In this document: piece by piece, positions 1-9,111 of the stretch
Position numbering within the stretch: the stretch's first letter is position 1
Layout: the number at the start of each line of letters is the position of its first letter
Assembly: GCA_018240465.1 (NCBI GenBank)
Contig: JAFEFS010000074.1
Span: 1 to 64,000 of the forward strand
Origin: Pseudomonadota bacterium
Lineage (GTDB): Bacteria; Pseudomonadota; Gammaproteobacteria; Xanthomonadales; Rhodanobacteraceae
Direction: 5' to 3'
Length of the DNA: 64,000 bases
Notes under the pieces: generated by a model
Databases searched by the model: none
Seen by the model: the letters and a program-made list of their open reading frames with translations, nothing else
Told to the model about the DNA's origin: nothing
Program-made: the position numbers and the translations under genes

Positions 1-113
1 TCGGCGCCCAGGCGCGCGGCGATCGTGATCTCGCGGATCAGCTTGGTGAAGATCTTGCCGCGGCGCGCGTCTTCGGCGTTCTTGCGGCCTTCGATGCTGG
101 GGCCTCTGCCCAT
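1..113 (-). CDS. yebC: YebC/PmpR-family transcriptional regulator, N-terminal part only (cut by window edge)
   Basis: The first 37 codons, starting at an ATG complementary to 111-113, read [18 protein letters not shown] followed by [16 protein letters not shown]. This matches the conserved N terminus of YebC/TACO1 proteins, which bind DNA or ribosomes and tune expression of many genes. The rest lies beyond position 1. The [12 protein letters not shown] opening differs from the usual MAGHSKWANI form, so this may be a second-type YebC copy. The family is certain enough; the exact target is unknown. Confidence 0.85.
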   Translation of the reverse strand, partial: MGRGPSIEGRKNAEDARRGKIFTKLIREITIAARLGA

Positions 114-206
114 GGGGATACCTGCAGATTGACGGGTGTGGGTATTTTATCAGCGCTGCCCGCGATTGCCTGCGTCCCGGGGCTCGGGGTAGACGAATGG
201 CGGACA

Positions 207-239
207 AAAGAAAGGCCGAGCTGGGCTCGGCCTTTCTTT
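207..239 (-). terminator. Perfect 15-bp stem terminator after the EF-G gene
   Basis: Positions 207-221 and 225-239 are perfectly complementary (AAAGAAAGGCCGAGC and its reverse complement) around a 3-base loop. The A-rich left arm becomes a T-run on the minus strand, as expected for a Rho-independent terminator 15 bases past the EF-G stop. The T/A symmetry would let it work in both directions. Confidence 0.85.
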
Positions 240-254
240 CGAACAGGACGGAAA

Positions 255-2411
255 TCAGGCGGCCTTGTCGCCCTTCTTCTCGTCTTCCATCAGCTTGTCG
301 ACGAGGTTCGCCGGCACCTCGGAGTAGCTGTCGAACTCCATGGTGAAGGTGCCGCGACCGCGCGTGGCCGAGCGCAGGAAGTTGATGTAGCCGAACATTT
401 CGGCCAGCGGCACGTAGCCCTGGACGAATGCCTGCGGGCCCTTCTGGCCCTGATCGCTGACCGTGCCGCGACGGCGGTTGATGTCGCCAATCACGTCGCC
501 AAGGAACTCGGCTTCGGTCACGACTTCGAGCTTCATCATCGGCTCGAGCAGCTTCGGCTTGGACATCTTGTGCGCTTCGCGGAAGGCGGCCTTGCCGGCG
601 ATTTCGAACGCGAGCGCGGACGAGTCGACGTCATGGAACTTGCCGTCGATCAGGCGCGCCTTGAAGTCGACGACCTCGTAGCCGGCGATCTGGCCCTTGC
701 GCGATTCCGTCTTGACCGCGAATTCGACCGAGGGGATGAACTCGCGCGGAATGCGGCCGCCGACGATCTCGTCGACGAACACCACACCCGTACCGGGCTC
801 GCCCGGCTCGAAGATCATCTTCACTTCGGCGAACTGGCCCGAACCGCCGGACTGCTTCTTGTGTGTGTAGGTGTGCTCCACCTTGTTGCCGAACTTCTCG
901 CGGAAGCTGACCTTCGGACGGCCCATGTTGGCCTCGACGCCGAGCTCGGTGCGCATGCGGTCGATGGTGATCTCGAGGTGCAGCTCGCCCATGCCCTTGA
1001 GCACGGTCTGGCCGGTTTCCTTGTCGACTTCCAGGCGCAGGGACGGGTCGGCCTTGACCATCTTGTAGAGCGCCGTCGACATCTTGTCGACGTCGTTGCG
1101 GCTTTTCGGCTCGACCGAGACGCTGATGACCGGGTCGGGGAAGCGCATGCGCTCGAGCAACACGGGCTGGGCCGGATCGCACAGCGTGTCGCCGGTCTCG
1201 GTTTCCTTCATCGACACGAACGCGCAGATGTCGCCGGCACGCACTTCATCGATTTCCTTGGTCGCGTTCGCCTGCACTTCGACGATGCGGCCGATACGCT
1301 CTTTCTTGTCGCGCGTCGAGTTGAGCAGGGTGTCGCCCTTCTTGATCACGCCCGAGTAGACGCGGGTGAAGGTGAGCGTGCCGAACTGGTCGTTGATGAC
1401 CTTGAACGCGAGTGCGCGCGCCGGCGCATCGTCACGCACCTCCTGCTCGCCGACGACGTTGCCGTCGACATCGACCATCGAAATGCCGCCGGTTTCGCCC
1501 GGGTATGGCATGTAGTCGATGACGCCATCGAGCAGGTGCTGCACGCCCTTGTTGCGGTAGGAGGAGCCACAGAAGATCGGCACGAGCTTGTTCGCCACGC
1601 AGCCCTTGCGGATGCATTCCTTGAGCTTTTCCAGCGACGGCGCTTCGCCGGTCGTCAGGTAGGCTTCCATCGCTTCGTCGTCCATTTCGACGGCGCTTTC
1701 GATGCTGGCTTCGCGCAGGGACGCCAAGTTCGCCACCCATTCCTTGTCGACGGCGTTGGTGAAGGCCTTCACTTTCGGATGGTTGGCGATCTCGTTCAGC
1801 GGGATCGTCTCCCACTGGCTGTCCTTGTCGTTACCGAGCCAGATGTAGCCGCAGTTGGCGATCAGGTCGGCGATGCCGATGAAGTCGTCGTGGCTGCCGA
1901 GCGGCACTTCGCAGATCACGGCATTTGCGCCGAGGCGCTTGCGGATGCCGTCGACGGCATTCTTGAAGTTCGCGCCGGTGCGGTCCATCTTGTTGATGTA
2001 GCACATGCGCGGCACGCGGTACTGGTCGGCGAGGCGCCAGTTGGTTTCGGTCTGCGGCTCCACGCCGGCAACGCCGTCGAACACGACGACCGCGCCGTCG
2101 AGTACGCGCAGCGAGCGGTTCACCTCGATCGTGAAGTCGACGTGTCCCGGGGTGTCGATGACGTTGACCTGGTAGCCCTTCCACTCGGCCGAGACCGCGG
2201 CGGACTGGATCGTGATGCCGCGCTTGCGCTCCTGCTCCATGTAGTCCGTCGTGGTCGAGCCCTTGCCGTCCTTCGTGTCGTGCACGTCGACGATCTGGTG
2301 CTTCTTGCCGGTGTAGTAGAGGATGCGCTCGGTCGTCGTCGTCTTGCCAGCGTCGATGTGCGCGATGATGCCGATGTTGCGATAGAGCTTGATGTCTTTG
2401 TTGCGGGCCAT
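255..2411 (-). CDS. fusA: Elongation factor G (translocation GTPase), possibly a second-type copy
   Basis: 718 residues. EF-G drives ribosomal translocation and, with RRF, ribosome recycling in the cytosol. Visible GTPase motifs are G1 AHIDAGKT (17-24), G3 DTPGH (86-90) and G4 NKMD (140-143). Domain II, the GMGELHLEI region and the domain IV tip HDVDSS are all present. The ATG at 2411 is chosen because [15 protein letters not shown] matches the family start; an upstream in-frame extension is arginine-rich and not EF-G-like. Oddities: the switch I region ([14 protein letters not shown]) and the segment after NKMD differ from the usual gammaproteobacterial FusA, and rpsL, rpsG and tuf are not neighbours. 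It could be the only EF-G moved from the str operon or a paralogue. EF-G identity is secure; orthology to the main fusA is not. Confidence 0.93.
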   Translation of the reverse strand: MARNKDIKLYRNIGIIAHIDAGKTTTTERILYYTGKKHQIVDVHDTKDGKGSTTTDYMEQERKRGITIQSAAVSAEWKGYQVNVIDTPGHVDFTIEVNRSLRVLDGAVVVFDGVAGVEPQTETNWRLADQYRVPRMCYINKMDRTGANFKNAVDGIRKRLGANAVICEVPLGSHDDFIGIADLIANCGYIWLGNDKDSQWETIPLNEIANHPKVKAFTNAVDKEWVANLASLREASIESAVEMDDEAMEAYLTTGEAPSLEKLKECIRKGCVANKLVPIFCGSSYRNKGVQHLLDGVIDYMPYPGETGGISMVDVDGNVVGEQEVRDDAPARALAFKVINDQFGTLTFTRVYSGVIKKGDTLLNSTRDKKERIGRIVEVQANATKEIDEVRAGDICAFVSMKETETGDTLCDPAQPVLLERMRFPDPVISVSVEPKSRNDVDKMSTALYKMVKADPSLRLEVDKETGQTVLKGMGELHLEITIDRMRTELGVEANMGRPKVSFREKFGNKVEHTYTHKKQSGGSGQFAEVKMIFEPGEPGTGVVFVDEIVGGRIPREFIPSVEFAVKTESRKGQIAGYEVVDFKARLIDGKFHDVDSSALAFEIAGKAAFREAHKMSKPKLLEPMMKLEVVTEAEFLGDVIGDINRRRGTVSDQGQKGPQAFVQGYVPLAEMFGYINFLRSATRGRGTFTMEFDSYSEVPANLVDKLMEDEKKGDKAA

Positions 2412-2808
2412 GGTGGTAACTCGAAGGTTGGAACTGGAAGATTGAAAGTACGGAGTGTTCGGAAATGCAACGGCCCGCGGCAACCGGGGAAGGAGGCCGA
2501 AGGCGGATGAAAGTCGTTTGACGTCGCGCGGCGAAAGATCCCGCGCGCGACGCATCGATCGCGGTTGTCGAATCGTACAACCCGCTGATTATACCGGATT
2601 TGGCAGAAATTTGTGCGGCGAAAGCGCGTCACTGCCCCCGGCTTTGGGTGCGATCGAGTGCCGGCGAAGCGATAGCCGATGCCGACTCCGGCCGAGGCGC
2701 CGATCGAGTCCGCGCTTCCCGGGCAAGTTCGCGGGCAAGCTCCATCGTTGGGTGCAGCCGGAATTTACCCGTGGTCGCGCGCGCCGGGCTCCTGGCGTCC
2801 GGCCCAGG
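2412..2808. other. Intergenic stretch with EF-G leader
   Basis: About 400 bases between the glycosyltransferase 3' end and the EF-G start. On the minus strand a TATAAT hexamer lies at 2588-2593, implying a leader of roughly 170 bases for the EF-G transcript. I see no coding signal or RNA family here. Confidence 0.5.
2588..2593 (-). promoter_or_regulatory. Candidate -10 box of the EF-G promoter
   Basis: The minus strand reads TATAAT exactly at these positions. No good -35 hexamer stands 16-18 bases upstream, so the promoter is only a candidate. Confidence 0.4.
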
Positions 2809-3885
2809 TTACTTGGCCAGCGCGAACTCGAGATTGCGCTGCACGCGCGCGCGCTGGTCCGCCGGCAGGCGCGCGTCGGCGAGCAGTTCGCGGCACAGAC
2901 GCAGGCTTTGCTTGCGTTCGCCGCACCAGTACAGCGCGACGGCGAATTCGTCGCGTGCACGCCAGTCGTAGACCGGGCGATCGATGAACAGCACGTCGTT
3001 CGGCAGCGGCATGTTCGCGGCGATGCGGGCGAAGTCTCGGGCCACTGCGAAGCGGCGGTTCAGGCGATTCCAGCGCGCGAATTCGCATGCCGCCTCGGCG
3101 CGCGTCGGACGGTAGTCGTACGCGTCTAGGTAGGCGAAGGCGATCTCGGCGGGCGCGGCACCGATGCGTTCCTTGAGTACGGCGATCTGCAGTTTGGAAA
3201 AGTATACTTCTTCGACCCAGCCGCCCATCGCGACACGTGCCTCGTAGGCGGCGATCGATTCGTTGAGATCGCCGGCATCGCGCAGGCTCTGCGCGAGATA
3301 GAACGTGTAGCGCGCGTTGTCCGGCTCGTCCTCGAGTGCCTTGCGCAACACCTCGGCGTCGCGCGTGAATTTCTCGCGCTGGGTCAGCTGGCTGCGCGCG
3401 CCGTCGGTATGCACGCGGATGCGCAGGCCTGGCAGGTATTGCGCCTGCGCTGCGTGCGCCGAGTTGAGCGCCTCGTGCAATACGCCACGCCAGACCCAGT
3501 CTAGATCGAGGCGCGGCAACGCGACGCGGCGATAGCGCGTATCGCCGTAGACGAGTTCGAGCATGTAGCCTGGCGCGTCGAGTTTCGGATACTTGAAGCC
3601 GGCATCGGCCTCGAGCACTTCGTCGGCATCGATGATCAGCGCGTAGTCGCCGTGCTTGCGCGCAAGCGCGAGCACTTCGTTGCGGTTGCTGGCGAAGTCG
3701 ACCCAAGGCCGCTCGATGAGTTCGCCCGGCACGCCCTCCATCGCGCGGCGCACGAGGTCCTGAGTGCCGTCGCCGGACCCGGTGTCGGCGATCGCCCACG
3801 AGTGTACATAAGGGCGTACCGAAGCAAGGCAGCGCTCAATCACGGAGGCTTCGTTCTTGACGATCATCGAAAGGCAGACGCGCAC
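2809..3885 (-). CDS. Family 2 glycosyltransferase with C-terminal TPR-like region
   Basis: 358 residues from a GTG at 3885 (a TTG at 3900 is an alternative); a longer in-frame extension is arginine-rich and was not used. The N terminus VRVCLSMIVKNEA and the IIDADE metal/nucleotide-binding motif are typical of GT-A fold family 2 enzymes related to WaaE/KdtX-type sugar transferases. The second half, from about KALEDEPDNARYTFYLAQSL, has the spacing of tetratricopeptide repeats. Such GT2-TPR proteins usually act on cell-surface glycans in the cytosol, but the acceptor cannot be told. It stands alone on the minus strand with a non-coding gap upstream. Confidence 0.8.
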   Translation of the reverse strand: MRVCLSMIVKNEASVIERCLASVRPYVHSWAIADTGSGDGTQDLVRRAMEGVPGELIERPWVDFASNRNEVLALARKHGDYALIIDADEVLEADAGFKYPKLDAPGYMLELVYGDTRYRRVALPRLDLDWVWRGVLHEALNSAHAAQAQYLPGLRIRVHTDGARSQLTQREKFTRDAEVLRKALEDEPDNARYTFYLAQSLRDAGDLNESIAAYEARVAMGGWVEEVYFSKLQIAVLKERIGAAPAEIAFAYLDAYDYRPTRAEAACEFARWNRLNRRFAVARDFARIAANMPLPNDVLFIDRPVYDWRARDEFAVALYWCGERKQSLRLCRELLADARLPADQRARVQRNLEFALAK

Positions 3886-4593
3886 GACAGCAATGTTCAA
3901 CGGCTGATGAGGGGGAGGATGTTTCCATTCGGCATCGAACGATGTCAATCGTCGCCTATGCGCCTGCCGCAGATGCGGCAGGTGACGCTGCGATCCTCTC
4001 TGCCGCTCCGATTGCGCAGGGGGGTTCGAGTGCATCGCCAAGGTAATCGTGCTCGGCCCGCCCCGGGGCTGCGGCGCGAAGGGTGGACGTCCGTTGTCCG
4101 TGGATCTTCAGTGGAAATGGGCCGGGCCGACGAACAACGTCGAGGGGTCGCTGATGGCCTCGGTCAGTATCAGCCCATTCGAACCGTCGATGGCCGTGGT
4201 TGCTCCGGCTCTCGTCGTGCCGCCGTCGCCAACCGGCCAATCCCGGAAATAGCTCGGATCAGCGAATGGCTGACCGACTTGTGCCGTCAAGGAAATTCGG
4301 CATCCCCCCGCCCCCGGCACGGAGGTGGGCGTTGCCGACTTCGAAACGGCCGACCGTTCCGATGCATCGTCTTACCAGATTGCGCATATGTGAATTGCGT
4401 CACGTACGTAGACCAAGCCGGAGATGCGAAAGCGGGCGCGATCTGCCAAGTCGATCGATTGCATTCGATGCAACGGCGAACGACATCACGTTCACAATGG
4501 TCTTGGTTCCCTATGATCGGCGTGCTTCCGATTTTTTGACGTGACCTCGCCAGGTTTTCAGGGGGCTTGGCTGGTCACCGGGGAAATATAGCC
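3886..4593. other. 700-base gap without a convincing gene
   Basis: No reading frame here has clear family character. A hairpin with 8-bp stem (CCTGCCGC, loop AGAT) sits at 3963-3982. A 70-codon minus-strand frame (4108-4320) has a protein-like composition around PFADPSYFRDWPVGDGG but I do not recognise it. GC content falls toward 4380-4540, just before the DUF1631 gene, where its promoter should lie. The stretch may be a decayed gene. Confidence 0.4.
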
Positions 4594-7485
4594 ATGACGT
4601 ACCAGCCCTATCGTCCGCCAACATCGGACTCCGCATTCCATCAATCGGATCGCGAGTCCTGCCGCGTCGATTCCACACCGGCCTCCCATCGGCAGCAACA
4701 TGCCGGAGGCGCCGGCGGACTGCATCAGGATCACGGCTCGGAACAGGATTGGTGGAGTCGTCTGAGCCGGACCCAGATCGACATGCTCCGTCCCCTGTCG
4801 GCGCAGCTGTTCGAAAAACTCGACGATACCCTTTTCGATCGTTCCGGCTCCTCGTTCCAGCAATTTTTCGAAGGCATGCGCATCTTGCGCAAAAATCGCG
4901 ATGCGCTGCTCGAAGGCTGGTTCTACCGTATCGACGAAGCGTGGAACAGCTTGAAACCTCAGGCGCCGGGAGCATTCCGACCGCGTCTGGTTTCCGCCGA
5001 CGGTGCGGCCGTCGAGCAAACGCCGGGCGGTGAGTTTGCACTGATCGACGAGGTCACGCTCGAGCGCAAGTTGGCCATCGACAGCGCGGTTGCGCGCGGC
5101 CTGTCCTCGTGTCGCATGGAACTGCCACCGTTGTGTCATCGCCTGGCACTTTTGCGCAAGGGCGCCGAAGTGAGATCGGAAGAAGTACCCGCTGCTCCCC
5201 ATCTGCTCGTGCAGACCTTTGCGAAGTCGCTCGACGAGGTGCAGAACCTGCCGGTCGAGGTAGCGCTGATCGTGTTCAAGTTGTTTGATCGCGTGGTGAT
5301 CAATGCGGTCGATACGGTTTGCAAGGAATTGAACCGGATTCTCGTGGCGGGCGGGATTGCGCCGCGCTGGACCTGGGCGCCGTCGTCGCCCCCGCGCTCG
5401 TCCGTCGCGCGTCCAACGCCGCGGACGGCATTGCCGGCAGCGGCAACCGAAACGTGGGATGACCAATCCTGGTTGGAAACCGTCCCCGGACTCGAGCAGG
5501 TTGTGCCGGCCACCGGTATGCCGGCGCCGTTTGCTGCTGCATCGGTTCCCGCATGCGCACGGCAGGAGTTTGCCGAAGTCGTCGAGCAGGAACGATTGAC
5601 CGCCTCCGTTCGCGCCCTGCTTGAGCATCGGCGCGTGGCGCGGTATACGGCGTCGTTGGCGCAAGCCGCCGGACGGATGATTCCTGGCGTCGACGCGCAG
5701 GCAATGCCGGCGCACCGGAGCATGGCTGCGGAATGGGGTGCGGTTGCCTCCGCCCCGGCCTCGCGCCCGTTGGAGTTGGAAACCCTGATGGAAGTACTGG
5801 CATCCCTGCCGTCGCCTGCGCTGCCTTCATCCTGGCTGGGCGAGCCGGAAGAAGCGATTTGGGATCCAGGCCAGCTCAAGAACGAGCTAAGCCAATCGTT
5901 GCGCAGGCGCATGCACCCGCGCCAGGGTGTTGCGGATGCGCGTGGCAGCGTGCCGATGCACGTCGAAACCGCGGATGTCGACATGCCTGACATCGTGTTC
6001 GGCGAGCATGAGGACGTCATCGACATGGTTGCGATGATGTTCGGCTTCATCCAGCAGGACCAGGCGCTGCCGGCAGCAGTACAGGCCTTGCTTTCGCGTC
6101 TGCAATTGCCGTATCTGCGCCTGGCGTTCAGCGAGCCGCAGATGTTCTTCGATGCCGAGCATCCCGCGCGCGCTTTGATGGATCGTCTGGCCGAGGTCGG
6201 CAAGGGTTGTGCGCCAGACAGTCCGATGCTCGCCGAGAAAATGCTGAAAATGCATTCGCTGGTCGGACGCATCGTGGGCCAGCACGACGTCACGCGCGCG
6301 TTCGTCGAGCAGGAGTGGACGAAGTTTCGCGCCTGGTCCGATGCGCTGGAGCAGCGCACCGCCGAGCGCGAGCGCGATCAGGTATCGGCGTTGATTGAAG
6401 ATGAGCTGCCGGCGCGGGAAGTCCAGGCAGCCGAGCCGGCAACGCCGGTCGACATTTTCACCACGCAATCCGGCGTCGCGTGCGCATCCGTTGCAGCGAA
6501 CGAGCCCATGCCCGTGCAGGCGCCGATGGTGGAGGTGAACCTGCTCGCGTCGGCGCAGACGAAGCCGGAGTCGAACTCCTCGTCCACGCGCGAGCATCTC
6601 CACCAGGTCCGTCTCGACGTGACCGCACGCATGCGCGAACGGTTCGAAGACAAGGTGATGCCGGAAGGATTGCACCATGCGCTGTCGCTGCTCTGGGTCA
6701 ATCATCAGGTGCGGATCCGGGAGGAGTTCGGCGAGCGGTCCTATGAGGCATCCTGGCTGGATCGACAGCTCGATGCGGTGGCGGCCCTGTTTACGGCGAA
6801 ACCGGATGGCAGGACGCAGGAACAGTTTGCGCAGGACTGGCCCGGCATCGAGCGCGCCTGGAGCCGGGTGCTGGCCGAAGGTCCGGCGCCGGTCGAAGCG
6901 CGCACAAGCTGGATCGCAACGTTCCGACGTTGGGCCGAGACCCGGATTGGTATTACCGTCGCCGATCCTTCGTCAAGCTGGAACTGGCTGGAAGGCTTGA
7001 CTGCTTCGGAACCTGCACCTTCGGACGAAACGCGTGGACCGACTTCCCCAGTCGCGGCATTGCACGCGGGGGCGGAGCAGGCCGACGAGTCCGCGGCAGG
7101 CACGGTTCCGGCATTGACCTCGACGCAGCCGCCCATTCCTGGCCCCAGACAGCCACTGCCCCAGTCGACTCCAGCGCGCTGGACGGTTGGTGACTGGATC
7201 GAGTTCAAGGATGGCGCTGCGACCGCAACCACCGCGCAATCGGAATCCACCAGCGCACCGAGCCGCGCCGGGCGTGGCAAGGTCTCCTGGATCGGTTCCT
7301 TCACCGGGCGTACCATTCTGGTAAGGACCGACGGTACCCTGTGGCGTGAAGAGGACAGGGCCGAGTTGGACGGCCTGATCGATAGCGGCCTCGCTTTCAT
7401 CATTCCGCGCGAATCCCTGTTCAACCGCTCCATGCAATCGATGTTCGACAAGCTGCGCGAAGGCGTCGCCAGCATCGGAACCTGA
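4594..7485 (+). CDS. DUF1631 domain protein
   Basis: 963 residues, cytosolic, with no signal peptide. The order is a short variable start, an N-terminal helical block (LSRTQIDMLRPLSAQLFEKLDD at about 60-80), a low-complexity linker, a long helical core and a compact C-terminal domain with GDWIEF and GRGKVSWIGSFTGRTILVR, followed by LFNRSMQSMFDKL. This is the layout of DUF1631 proteins of Pseudomonas and Xanthomonas relatives, sometimes misnamed thymidine phosphorylase. The C-terminal part resembles a small beta barrel of PilZ-like type (inference). The ATG at 4594 follows GGGGAAATATAGCC; a TTG 27 bases upstream is less likely. It stands alone and its role is unknown. Confidence 0.75.
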   Translation: MTYQPYRPPTSDSAFHQSDRESCRVDSTPASHRQQHAGGAGGLHQDHGSEQDWWSRLSRTQIDMLRPLSAQLFEKLDDTLFDRSGSSFQQFFEGMRILRKNRDALLEGWFYRIDEAWNSLKPQAPGAFRPRLVSADGAAVEQTPGGEFALIDEVTLERKLAIDSAVARGLSSCRMELPPLCHRLALLRKGAEVRSEEVPAAPHLLVQTFAKSLDEVQNLPVEVALIVFKLFDRVVINAVDTVCKELNRILVAGGIAPRWTWAPSSPPRSSVARPTPRTALPAAATETWDDQSWLETVPGLEQVVPATGMPAPFAAASVPACARQEFAEVVEQERLTASVRALLEHRRVARYTASLAQAAGRMIPGVDAQAMPAHRSMAAEWGAVASAPASRPLELETLMEVLASLPSPALPSSWLGEPEEAIWDPGQLKNELSQSLRRRMHPRQGVADARGSVPMHVETADVDMPDIVFGEHEDVIDMVAMMFGFIQQDQALPAAVQALLSRLQLPYLRLAFSEPQMFFDAEHPARALMDRLAEVGKGCAPDSPMLAEKMLKMHSLVGRIVGQHDVTRAFVEQEWTKFRAWSDALEQRTAERERDQVSALIEDELPAREVQAAEPATPVDIFTTQSGVACASVAANEPMPVQAPMVEVNLLASAQTKPESNSSSTREHLHQVRLDVTARMRERFEDKVMPEGLHHALSLLWVNHQVRIREEFGERSYEASWLDRQLDAVAALFTAKPDGRTQEQFAQDWPGIERAWSRVLAEGPAPVEARTSWIATFRRWAETRIGITVADPSSSWNWLEGLTASEPAPSDETRGPTSPVAALHAGAEQADESAAGTVPALTSTQPPIPGPRQPLPQSTPARWTVGDWIEFKDGAATATTAQSESTSAPSRAGRGKVSWIGSFTGRTILVRTDGTLWREEDRAELDGLIDSGLAFIIPRESLFNRSMQSMFDKLREGVASIGT

Positions 7486-7608
7486 ACCCGATCTGCCAGG
7501 GCCCGGCTGCCCGGCTGCAGCTTTTCGCGAGCGCCGCCATCATCCGGCGGCATCGGTGCGGGAGGTCCGCTTCGCGCCGGAGTACAGCGACTCAGTCAGG
7601 CGTGCGCT

Positions 7609-8298
7609 CTAGCCGATGCGCAGCACGCTGTCCTGTTCGTACCAGTCGCCGAGAACGATGCGCTCGGCCTTGCGGCCATCCAGATCGAACGTGTGCGTGG
7701 CCGGTCGGTGCGTATGGCCGTGGATCAGTTTGTGCACGCCGTGGGCGCGCATCGCTGCGGCGACTGCGTCTTGGTTGACGTCCATGATCTCCGGTTTCGC
7801 CGCGGAAGTGTGCCTGCGGCTTTCGCTGCGCGCCTGCGCGGCGAAAGCGCGACGTTCGCCGAGCGGCTTGGCGAGAAACTGTTGCTGCCAGCGCGGATCG
7901 CATACGAGCGCGCGGAATTTCAGATACTCGACGTCGTCCGTGCATAGCGTGTCGCCGTGCGTCAGCAACACGCGCTCGCCATCGAGTTCGATCACGTCGG
8001 GATCGGCCAGCAGGGTCATGCCGGCGCGGGCCGCGTAGTCTTCGCCGAGCAGGAAATCGCGGTTGCCGTGCATGAAGTACACCGGCACGCCCGAATCACG
8101 CAGCGCGCGTGTGGCCGCGGCGACGCGTGCAGGCAGTTCAGTATCGTTGTCGTCGCCGATCCAGACTTCGAACAGATCGCCGAGTATGTAGAGCGCGTGC
8201 GCATCGCGCGCCTCGCCGGCGAGCAGGATGGTATACAAATCCACGATATGCGGACGTTGCGGGTCGAGATGCAGGTCGGAAATGAACAGGGTGGGCAT
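7609..8298 (-). CDS. lpxH: UDP-2,3-diacylglucosamine diphosphatase
   Basis: 229 residues. LpxH hydrolyses UDP-2,3-diacylglucosamine to lipid X and UMP in lipid A synthesis, at the inner face of the cytoplasmic membrane. The calcineurin-like metallophosphatase motifs are all visible: ISDLHLD at the start, LGDLFEVWIGDD, MHGNRDF, LLTHGD and IHGHTHRP. The length is close to the E. coli enzyme (240). It begins at MPTLFISDLH; a longer frame upstream has no family match. It lies 58 bases downstream of a cyclophilin gene, the same pairing seen in E. coli (ppiB-lpxH), so co-transcription is likely. Confidence 0.95.
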   Translation of the reverse strand: MPTLFISDLHLDPQRPHIVDLYTILLAGEARDAHALYILGDLFEVWIGDDNDTELPARVAAATRALRDSGVPVYFMHGNRDFLLGEDYAARAGMTLLADPDVIELDGERVLLTHGDTLCTDDVEYLKFRALVCDPRWQQQFLAKPLGERRAFAAQARSESRRHTSAAKPEIMDVNQDAVAAAMRAHGVHKLIHGHTHRPATHTFDLDGRKAERIVLGDWYEQDSVLRIG

Positions 8299-8356
8299 CG
8301 GGGGTCCGCGGTGCGCGGTCTCGCGTGTCTGCACAAGGCCGCGCAACGAGTGCGGC

Positions 8357-9034
8357 TTACGGCAGCAGTTCGACCTTGTCGATCGTCACCGGTGTCGTCG
8401 GCACGTCGCTTGAAAACGGACCCGCGGCGCCGGTCGGGATCGCGGCGATCTTGTCGACGACCTCGCTACCCTTGATCACCTTGCCGAACACCGCGTAGCC
8501 CCAGGTGGCCGGACTCGTGTCGCTGGTGTAGTCCAGACGCTTGTTGTCGACGAGGTTGATGAAGAACTGCGCGCGTGCCGAGTGCGGGTCGGGCGTGCGC
8601 GCCATCGATACGGTGTACTTGAGGTTGGACAGGCCGTTGTTTGCCTCATTGCGGATCGGCGCGCGCGTCTTCTTTTCCTGCAGGTCCTTGGCGTAGCCGC
8701 CACCCTGGATCATGAAGCCGGGGATCACGCGGTGGAACACCGTGCCGTTGTAGAAGCCCTCTTTCGCGTACTGGACGAAATTCTCGACCGACTTCGGCGC
8801 CTTCTCCGCATTGAGCTCGATCGTGATGTCGCCCTGGCTGGTGTGCAACACGGCCTCGCCGGCAGTTGCGGCCGTCGGCGCGGGCGCGGCGGATTTGTTC
8901 GCCGGAACGGCGACGGCGGGTTTCGCCACGGCGGGCTTGGTCGCAGGCTGTGCGGCCGGCTTGGCCGGCGCCTGGGCGAGCGCGAGCGGAGCGACGGCAA
9001 GGAAGGCGAGGCCGAGCAGGAAAGAACGGGTCAT
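8357..9034 (-). CDS. Exported cyclophilin-type peptidyl-prolyl isomerase
   Basis: 225 residues. A Sec signal peptide (MTRSFLLGLAFLAVAPLALAQ) leads to an Ala/Pro/Lys-rich linker and a cyclophilin domain from about residue 60. Catalytic-region motifs FHRVIPGFMIQGG and RAQFFINLVDN are present, as is the final GYAVFGKVIKG block. It should speed proline isomerisation during folding in the periplasm. It lies upstream of lpxH on the same strand. The Ala/Pro/Lys linker suggests a flexible tether to wall or membrane. Confidence 0.93.
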   Translation of the reverse strand: MTRSFLLGLAFLAVAPLALAQAPAKPAAQPATKPAVAKPAVAVPANKSAAPAPTAATAGEAVLHTSQGDITIELNAEKAPKSVENFVQYAKEGFYNGTVFHRVIPGFMIQGGGYAKDLQEKKTRAPIRNEANNGLSNLKYTVSMARTPDPHSARAQFFINLVDNKRLDYTSDTSPATWGYAVFGKVIKGSEVVDKIAAIPTGAAGPFSSDVPTTPVTIDKVELLP

Positions 9035-9111
9035 TGCGGGAAACTCCGGATGCGAAAGGCCGTCATGATAGCCGGACGCGGAGGGCGCGCACAGTCGCGC
9101 GCGACGGCGGT

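Noticed and set aside
129..2510. 793-codon plus-strand frame opposite EF-G
   Set aside because: It is the mirror of a certain EF-G gene, with low-complexity Ala/Arg/His composition and no family motif.
3652..4539. 295-codon plus frame over the glycosyltransferase start and the gap
   Set aside because: It begins inside the certain glycosyltransferase gene, and the gap part has no family signal.
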